64,000 nucleotides of DNA from Wurfbainia villosa (Eukaryota > Streptophyta > Magnoliopsida > Zingiberales > Zingiberaceae): the NCBI GenBank assembly GCA_025175895.1, contig CM045987.1:111899040-111963039 (forward strand), in the 5' to 3' direction. Below the pieces are notes generated by a model that was given only the letters and a program-made list of their open reading frames with translations, had not been told where the DNA came from and did no database searches. Below, piece after piece: positions 56,685 through 64,000 of the stretch (the first letter of the stretch is position 1; each line of letters opens with the position of its first letter). The position numbers were made by a program, and so were the translations under genes.

Positions 56685-58054
56685 TGTTGGTGCAGTGGGC
56701 ACCAAAGTCGAACCGGTATTTTGATTATGGCAAAAGGCTCAATAGTTAAGGGTATATTTGTTATCTTACGAGCTCAATTAAGTGTGCAGAAATGCTAAAG
56801 TTGAGCGGAAGGTCTGCGACACCCGGTGGGAACCGAGGTGGTCGGGCAACGCGCTTGAGGAGGAGCGAGGTACTCGGGTGAAGACCGGAAGCGAGGCTAC
56901 AAGGTAAGCTCGTGTGAAAGCGAAGCAAGGTCGTTAAGCGTAGATCCGACCCAATACCTCCAATGGAAGGTCTAGGTCGAGATCAGATGGTTAGAACCAT
57001 CGTACTTTATATTTTAAGCTAACTTGTCTGCGGTCAAAACCCTTTGACTACAGTCAGCTGCTAGTCAAGTTCGACCTCGAGAAGAGCTCGAATTTCAAGG
57101 GGTGAATTTGGACTTGACTCGTGTTTTGGTACAAAGGGTGATGTGGCATCAAGGTGGACATCCAAACCATCACCAAGCTTCCTTGTGGTGGACGCCCAAA
57201 ATAAGGTGAGTTGGCACAAGATGGTTGGCTCCCATGATGTGGCACAAGTTGAATGGCTCCAACAAGTTGGCGCCCAAGGAGGTTGGAGGTGGCACAAGGT
57301 GGTTGGATGAAACACCTCATCCTTGAGTTGGCGCCCAAGAGGTTGGAGGTGGCACAAGGTGGTTGGATGAAACACCTCATCCTCAAGTTGGCGCCCAAGG
57401 AGGTTGGAGGTGGCACAAGGTGGTTGGATGAAACACCTCATCCTTGAGTTAGCGCACAAGGAGGTTGGAGGTGGCACAAGGTGGTTGGATGAAACACCTC
57501 ATCCTTGAGTTAGCGCAAAGGATGTGGATGAACAAGACTTGGGGATAAGAACCTCACCTTGGACACTACCTATGTCTAAATTCATAGATCAATATCCATA
57601 AATAGACATGTTCAAGCCAAGCAAATAACAAGAATTCAAGAGCTCTCAACACGCGTCGTGCCGCTACTACTACTCACATTTGCTCTGACGAAGTGCCGCG
57701 ACAACAGCTACATCTTCTACTTATAAGAGTTGTCGGTATATTTATTTAAGTTCTACTTCTTTAAATTGTCTTTGTGCTTTAATCGTAACAAGGAAAGGAG
57801 TGTCCTTTGCCTTGATTTCTTTATGTCGTTGCTCCTACCTCCAGCGAGGAGGAGTGGTTTTAGTGGTGCCCTCCGTGCGTGATCAAGGATCACTAGGGCC
57901 GTGGATTAGCAATCGAAGATTGTGAACCACGTAAAAATATCTTGTCTACTTTATATTTCAGCTGTGCATTCTCTACTTGCTTTTACTTATTGCAAAAGTT
58001 TTTAACGACACCGTATCGCTATTCACCCCCCTCTAGCGACACTTTGATCCAACA
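56685..58054 (+). mobile_element. Gamma-F 5' LTR (1370 bp)
   Basis: Starts TGTTGGTGC, ends gatccaaca, terminal attcacccccctctagcg. It is about 250-300 bp longer than other gamma LTRs because of a tandem repeat (57266-57520) in its upstream half. Confidence 0.85.
57266..57520 (+). repeat. Tandem repeat, unit 61 bp, four copies plus a part
   Basis: Units begin gttggcgcccaagg near 57266, 57327, 57387, 57448 and a partial one at 57509 (gttagcgcaaagg), and contain gaaacacctcatcc. It is absent from the other gamma LTRs, so it grew inside this copy's lineage. The open frames across it are not genes. Confidence 0.85.
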
Positions 58055-58056
58055 AT

Positions 58057-58067
58057 TGGTATCGAGC
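58057..58067 (+). other. PBS, gamma-F (one base missing)
   Basis: TGGTATCGAGC, the standard TGGTATCAGAGC lacking one A, in keeping with the small deletions throughout F. Confidence 0.75.
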
Positions 58068-58415
58068 AGGCGCTAAGATTCGGTGAAACCACCAATCTAG
58101 CTTTGTTTTCTTTTTTTACAGATTTTTATTTATTTATTTCTGTTTTCGTATAATTATTTCACTTGCTTATCTTCTCCTACATATAGAATTGCATTAGAGG
58201 CTTTAGGATCCGGATAAGGTTGTCCTTGGGTTAGATCCGAGTAAGGTTATCCTCGGAACTTCAGCGACATTCGCATTTGATTGTTTATTTCTTTTTGCAA
58301 GTTACATTTTATATATCTTTTTTACTTCCCTTTTACTAATCCAAGGCGAAAGTCTTGGAATATTCTTTCGTGTGTGTTTTGCAAGATTCTTTTTCGTTCT
58401 TCTTCTTGTTTTTAA
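58068..58415 (+). other. Gamma-F 5' leader
   Basis: Non-coding leader of about 350 bp between PBS and gag, T-rich; contains a short repeated tccggataagg / tccgagtaagg segment. Confidence 0.5.
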
Positions 58416-59940
58416 ATGGCCCATCTCGAAGGGTTTAGCACGACCCCCGTTTTACAGCGGTAATGACTTTCGTTATTGGAAGGGTCGGATGGAATGCTTT
58501 CTTAAAACCCAAATCGAGATGTGGATCATAATCAAACCGGTTTCACACTTCCTATTAATGAAGATGGTGAATCTTTGGGTTACGATCAATGTCAAATTCC
58601 ATGAAAAACAAGTAGAAGCCGATGCCAAGGCAACTCAAATCTTGCAATGTGGGTTGTCAAGGAAGAGCTCAACGCGTCGGCCCCTTCATTAGTGCAAAGG
58701 ACTTATGGACCAAGCTAGTGGAACTACGAAGGCACCGGCGACACGAAGGTATGTAAAGAGATTTACTTTTAAATAAATTGTATAACTTGAAAATGCAGGA
58801 AAGCGAGACCGCAACTCAACTACATGCTCGTATCCAAAACATCGTCAACCAACTCCATGCCATCGGACAAAGGTCGAGAATCGCGACCTTATCGGTATTC
58901 TCTTAACTCGTTTCCTAGGACCACCTTGTGGGCATCCATGGTCGATGCCTACAAGGTCTCCAAGGACCTTTCTAAAATTAGGTTAGGCAATTGTTTTGAA
59001 CTTGAATTACATGAGCAAACTAGCGTGGTCGGCGAGAAGAGTATTGCGTTAGTTGCGAGTTCCAAGAAGAAGAAGCCCGCAAGCAAGCCACCCCGAAGGA
59101 AGAAGGCGAGTCGAATCGGAAGTAGACTCCGAAATAGAATCCGAACTAGTCAATCTAGTTGGAAGATGATCAAGAGGCAAGCGACCAACAACTCAAGGTA
59201 AGCCTAAACCTAATTCAAATACTTCTAATTTTAGATGCTATGAGTGCACGAGTTCGGTCACATCAAGTCCGAGTGCCCAAAGCTAAAGAATAGCATCAAA
59301 GACCAAGAAAGCGCTAAGCGCTACTTGGGAGGAGTTGTCGGAGGAAGAAGGCGATATCAAGCTCTAATGGCCAAGCCGACCGAGCGCGACTCGAAACCGA
59401 AGAAGAGTCCGAGTCGAATCCGATGATGAGCTTCCATTCAAGACAAAGCCACGGATCCGTATCCGGTTCAAAAGAATCATTAAGGGTAAGTCGGTCGTTA
59501 CTTAATACTTTGTATGGTGCAATTAAATTTTTAAATAAGAAACTAGCTAAGTCCGAGTCCAAGGTCGAGACCTAATTGAGGAGGTTAACCTTCTCAAACA
59601 TGAGGTCTCCTAACCTCTTCGACTACTCGTATTCAAGAGGAGGACTCAACTCAAGTTGAAAAGCTTGAAGTTGAGAACTGCTTTTGAAAACACAAGTCGA
59701 AGACCTTAGGCTGCGTTGGAAAGGTTCACTTTGGGATCAAGGGACTTGACCTCTTACTTGGATCACAAAGGGCCGTGTACAACAAGGCGGACTCGGGTTT
59801 AACTCAAATACAACCAATAAGTCATATATGTCTATAGTAAACCAACATAAGAAAAATGTCCAAGCATGGGTCCCTAAGACCACTTTGATTTCAACTTTAG
59901 GATCTAACATGTATTGGGTTCCCAGGACCAAATTCACTAT
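58416..59940 (+). pseudogene. Gamma-F Gag, heavily shifted
   Basis: Start ATG at 58416 (MAHLEGFS). Recognisable in changing frames: FYSGNDFRYWKGRMECF (58440-58500), FPRTTLWASMVDAYK (about 58910-58960), a knuckle with GHIKSEC whose first Cys pair is disturbed (about 59235-59280), and AWVPK near 59865. Deletions of one or two bases relative to C occur at more than ten places. The C-terminal WVP region is near 59915. Confidence 0.75.
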
Positions 59941-60534
59941 GTGAATAGACCCACTCGATTCAATGGTCAGAGAGCCAATACAAAATGTATTTTGTTAAGT
60001 CTTAGAAATTGCATGCTTAGTTTTTCCTTTATTTTTAGAATGGTTAGATAGGACTCATAACCAACTAAAATCCTGCGAAAAGATTGAGCCTCGGGAGCCT
60101 CTTTTCAAAAATAAACCAACTAAAATCCTACGAAAGATTGAGCCTCGGGGAGCCTCTTTTCAAAAATAACTAGTTAGACCAAGGCGTAGTCTCAAGTAAG
60201 TCGAGTTATCAATTTCTTGAAATTAGCTTTGTCTAAAGGAAGTGGTCGTTGTTCCGATCAAAGAAGGCCTCTGTGCCTCGCCACGACACGGAAGCTAATC
60301 TCTTGAAAAGATTACTTGATGAGCTTAGACTAAATCGAATCTAACCTAATGTTGGTTAATTTAAATTCATTAAAATTAATCAAGTAAAATTGAAAGTCAT
60401 CTCACAATAACACATAGGAATAACATGTTTTGATCATGTAGATATTGGTGAGATGATTTAGGTTAAAACTTACAAACAACCCTTTAGTAATTCCAATATC
60501 CGATCCAACTACCTTATGTGTAGGATCGATGGAT
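59941..60534 (+). other. Gamma-F gag-to-protease spacer
   Basis: Equivalent to 27734-28394 of element C. Contains a duplicated segment with ccaactaaaatcc and attgagcctcggg (60062-60165). The donor-like gcttaggtatt of C is here gcttagttttt, so it is lost. No coding frame. Confidence 0.5.
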
Positions 60535-62085
60535 GTTGGGCGATGGTTACTCCCGGAGCACATGAGGGATCAACTCAAATTTTGAAGTTACGATTCAAGC
60601 GACAAGGATCGGTAGCCTTGGAAATAACGGCAAGCTCAAAATCATCGGATCGGTGATATTGAGCTCAACTCTAACTTTACAATTCAAAATGTCTTATTAG
60701 TAGAAAACTTTCAATATAATTTACTTAGTGTAAGCCAATTGTGTGATAACAATTATAAGGTCATATTTCTAGAAAATGAATCGTAATCAAAATAAATGCA
60801 ACATCTAAAATAATACTTAAAGGAACTAGGAGTAGCAACATCTACACAATAAATTTACCCAACTCCTCAACCAAGTGTCTTATGACACAGAGAGGAATCT
60901 TGGTTATGGCAGAAGACTCGGACACCTTTTAAGACTCGTCCACAAGATGAGTCAGTGAAACTAGTTATAGGTTTTGCCTAAACTAAACAACTTGGATAAT
61001 AAAATATGTAATGCTTGTCAACAAGGTAAACAATCTAGGACACAACATCAATTAACTAATCAAGAGCAGACCAAAAGTGTTCTTGAGCTCCTACATGGAT
61101 CTATTTGATTCACATGGAGCTAAGTCACTCAATGGTAGTCAATTTTGCTTAGTCATAATTGGACTATTCTAGATTTACTTAGGTTAGGTTTATCAAACAT
61201 AAAAATGATACCCTAGACCAACTAATCAATCTTTGTAGGTTAATCGAAAATCAAAAGAACCTTAAGATTAAAAAGACTTAGAAGCGATCATGGTGGTGAA
61301 TTGAAAACCACGAGGTTTCTGATTTTACGTAACCTAAGCGGATACCACCATGAGTTTTCATGTCCTAGAACCCCACAACAAAATGGGTTAGTCGAGGCGG
61401 AAAAATAGAACCCTACAAGAAGCGCTAGGACAATGTTAGCAGTATAACCTGCAGATAGATTTTGGGCGAGTAGTTAGTACGACTTGCTATGTCCAAAATA
61501 GGATCATATGGTAAAGAGGCACCAAAGACCTGCGTGCGAGATTTATCACGATAAAATACGAACATCAAGTACTTTAGGGTATTTGGATGCAAGGTACATA
61601 TCTTAAACACTAAGGATTACCTAGGAAATTCAAATCCAAAACCTCTCTTTGGAACCTTTCTAGGATACTCAACCACAGTAGAGCTTATAGGGTATACAAT
61701 CACGACACTCTTAGTCGAAGAAACCATTAATATAGTTTTGACGAAGGACACGAACCCGTTCAATCCTTAACAAAACCAACTAGCAAATCAACTTATAGCG
61801 AACCCGACTACGATCTTGAACTTGAATCTCGTCCTAACCCAAGTCATCCTATCGACCAAGTGATAGATGACTCTAACTGTCAAACTAGAACTCACCCAAG
61901 TCATCCTATCGACCAAGTGATAGATGACCCTAACGAGTCACACTAAGACTCAAACAAATCATCCTATCAATCAAGTTATAGGTGATCCAAATTTAGAGTT
62001 GAACTAGAGCTTCATATCGAAACCTTAGTCAAATCTCGTTAATTTCCAAAATCAGACCCAAAACTATTGAACAAGCACTTCTTGA
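60535..62085 (+). pseudogene. Gamma-F protease-integrase, heavily shifted
   Basis: Protease start region gatggatgttgg at 60528; gag-pre-integrase near 60905 (tggcagaagactcggacac); integrase core near 61085-61390 with acatggatctatttg and aaccccacaacaaaatgg; C-terminus near 61570 with ggatgcaaggtaca. Repeated caagtcatcctatcgacc segments near 61838 and 61898 match the repeat in C. Many small deletions. Confidence 0.75.
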
Positions 62086-63550
62086 TCCATTGGATTATTG
62101 CTATGCAAGAAGAGCTAGCTCAATTCACTAGAAATGAAATGCAGGAATTAGTACCACCACCTAAAGAAAAATCAATTATTGGAACAAGGTGGGTATTTGA
62201 AATAAACTTGATGATAAAGGTGAAGTAGTTAGAAATAAAGCTAGGTTAGTCGCAAAGGGTTTAGTCAAGTCGAAGGTTTAGATTACGATGAGACCTCGCC
62301 CGTAGCGGACTAGAGTCCATCAGAATGTTGTTAGCATATCTTGCATCGAGGTTTTAAATTGTTTCAAATGGATGTCAAGTCAGCATTTTTGAATGGATAC
62401 ATTAAGGAAGAAGTTTCGTCAGTCAACCTCCGGATTGAAAATCTAGATAAACTGACCATGTCCTTAGACTTAAGAAAGCCCTATATGGACTCAAACAAGC
62501 CCCAAGAGCTTGATGCGAAGGCTTCGATCTATCTTAAGTCAAAGGATTCAACCAAGGTTTAGTCGACCCAACCTTATTCGTTAAAACCGTAGGAAAAGAA
62601 ATCTTTATAGCCCGAATCTATGTAGATGATATAATTTTTGGAACTACCAACTCGATCTGCTAAGCGAATTCATCTCACTTATGGAAAGTGAATTTGAAAT
62701 GAATTTAGTGGGAGAGTTAAGTTTCTTCTTAGGTTTACAAATTAAACAAACTAAAGATGGAATATATTTACATCAACAAAAATATACTAAGGACTTAATA
62801 AATCGATTTGGAATGCAAGATGCTAAAATAATCAATACACCTATGGCAACTAATGTTAATATAAGCGAAGATGTAGAAGGAAAACCCGTTGACCTAAAAT
62901 ACTATAGGGCGCAATAGGAAGTCTCCTATACTTAACCATGAGCCGACCCGCATTTTATTAGCGGTAAGTATATGCATGAGTTACAAACCTGTGCCAAGGA
63001 GTCTCACCTAACCCTAGTCAAGCGTATCCTTAGATATCTAAAGGGCACGCTAAACGTAGGTATTTGGTACCCTAGATCTACCGAGTTTAATCTAATCGGC
63101 TACTCCGACTCCGACTATGCCGGTAGTAAACTCGATAGAAAGAGCACGAGTGGTTGTTGTCAAATCCTCGGCTCGAGTCTAGTAAGTTAGTGCGATGGAA
63201 GCGACATTGCGTTGCCTTATCTACCATCGAAGCCGAATACGTTGCGATGGGTGAGTGTGTCTCTCAGCTCCTGTGGATGAAGCACACTCTCCAAGACTTT
63301 AGCTTAATCTTTAACAACATTAAAACCTACATAGATAACATTAGTTCAATTAACTTAACTAAAAAATCCAATATGTCATTCTAGGACAAAACATATAGAA
63401 GTTAAACACCACTTCATTAGGGAACATGTAACTAATGGAACTATACAACTAGAGTATGTTGAGTCCAAATCAAACCTAGCGGACATCTTCACCAAACCAC
63501 TACGAATTTAGTTTATTAAGGCGAAGTTAGGTATATGCGTAATAGAGTAG
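62086..63550 (+). pseudogene. Gamma-F RT-RNase H, heavily shifted
   Basis: Pieces: 62341-62562 (QMDVKSAFLNGYIKEE), YVDDIIFG near 62620, 62681-62917 (MNLVGELSFFLGLQIKQTK), 62972-63190 (KRILRYLKGTLNVGIWYPR through STSGCCQ) and 63154-63384 (STIEAEYVAMGEC). The C-terminus with KSNLADIFTKPL is near 63470-63505. Shifts between the pieces, mostly from one-base losses; the order is complete. Confidence 0.85.
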
Positions 63551-64000
63551 GATTTAAATTTTCTATATATGTACTCTACTTTTGCTTCTTTTTATGAAAT
63601 TAGCCTAAGTCTTACCTTAGAAATCATATACCTATAGATTTAAGGAGCCAACACATCTCACAACACATAGGACTAATGTGTTTGTGTACTTATGCGTGAG
63701 CAGGCGTGAGATGTTAGGACCTTACTCACAGTTCAGATGTAGATTGATTGCATCGACATGAACCATGGAGTATAATTATTTAAAATTAATCAACTCCTTC
63801 AAGACTTATTGATCATTCTATATCAATCAAGTCCAAGGAGTTGTACATTTTAGATGAACATATTTTCAAGCTTATTATTATTTTAAAAAAATATATTTAT
63901 ATTGGGAACTTGCTTGGACTTACAAACCCTAAAATATATTTACAAACTTTTTGAGTTAAGGCAAAAGGGAGAAAGTCACAAAAGTAAGGAAGAAAGTAAA
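63551..64000 (+). other. Gamma-F post-pol region, to window edge
   Basis: AT-rich non-coding sequence matching 24240-24660 of element C on the other strand (gtgagatgttaggaccttac; gaaccatggagtataatta). No gene. Confidence 0.6.

Larger units (their letters stand above)
33165..64000 (+). mobile_element. Compound alpha element: three LTRs, two internal regions (right end outside)
   Basis: LTR1 (33165-34404, right end lost) - internal 1 (34508-37902) - LTR2 (37903-39168 plus 50881-51058) - internal 2 (51059-56504) - LTR3 (56505-56684 and onward). Insertions H (39169-50875), J (54349-56178) and F (56685 onward) split it. Both internals are gag-only alpha. This LTR-int-LTR-int-LTR structure is what unequal exchange between two copies produces. 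Confidence 0.8.
56685..64000 (+). mobile_element. Gamma element F, 5' LTR to post-pol (right end outside)
   Basis: Same family as C: LTR start TGTTGGTGCAGTGGGC, Gag start MAHLEGF, pol order the same. Compared with C it has many one- to two-base deletions, so no frame stays open for long. The 3' LTR is outside the window. Confidence 0.85.

Noticed and set aside
57054..57477. Frames of 120-138 codons at the gamma-F LTR
   Set aside because: Products of the 61-bp tandem repeat; open in two phases.

Overview
The window looks like nuclear, intergenic DNA of a flowering plant (possibly a monocot; this is a weak inference) built almost wholly from nested LTR retrotransposons. I see no host gene, no tRNA or rRNA gene and no bacterial-type feature. 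Most elements are Ty1/copia of the Sirevirus type. They share a TGGTATCAGAGC primer-binding site (initiator-Met tRNA), several purine tracts before the 3' LTR, a long gag with CCHC knuckles, PR-INT-RT-RNase H order and, in one element, an env-like third gene. One Ty3/gypsy element is Athila-like.

I sort the Sirevirus LTRs into four families. Alpha is gag-only, with LTRs of about 1.5 kb. Beta is autonomous, with LTRs of 1.2-1.4 kb. Gamma has LTRs of 1.1-1.4 kb. Delta has LTRs of about 1.3 kb and no coding region seen here.

Layout. 1-840: end of a minus-strand delta LTR inserted in the 5' LTR of alpha element 1 (841-6860). 6861-7968: non-element DNA with a 122-bp satellite. From 7969 a minus-strand beta element begins (3' LTR 7969-9400). 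It is interrupted by a complete Athila-like element (10102-19538, TSD tctat), which carries a solo alpha LTR. The remaining beta RT/RNase H ends at 21082, where a minus-strand delta element starts (LTR 21083-22386). Inside delta lie a minus-strand gamma element (22628-32774, itself carrying a solo alpha LTR) and, from 33165 to beyond the window, a compound alpha element with three LTRs and two internal regions. Its middle LTR is split by beta element H (39169-50875, TSD aacca), whose env-like gene is split by a solo gamma LTR. Its second internal region holds an unrelated 1.83-kb solo LTR (54349-56178). Its third LTR is cut by a second gamma element (56685 onward). Nesting reaches five levels.

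How the parts could work together. Alpha elements carry only gag plus a conserved tail that resembles the post-pol region of beta elements, so they probably relied on enzymes of autonomous Sireviruses. Nearly every coding region is broken; the alpha-1 gag and the gag of H are the longest open frames. Two signals stand out. One is the palindrome CAGTCGACTG (and close variants), clustered in the upstream part of otherwise different LTR families. The other is a set of copies in which exactly these clusters are replaced by GATCG-like sequence, including between the two LTRs of one element. The second pattern may be an assembly or polishing artefact and should be settled before the blocks are used for dating or promoter analysis.
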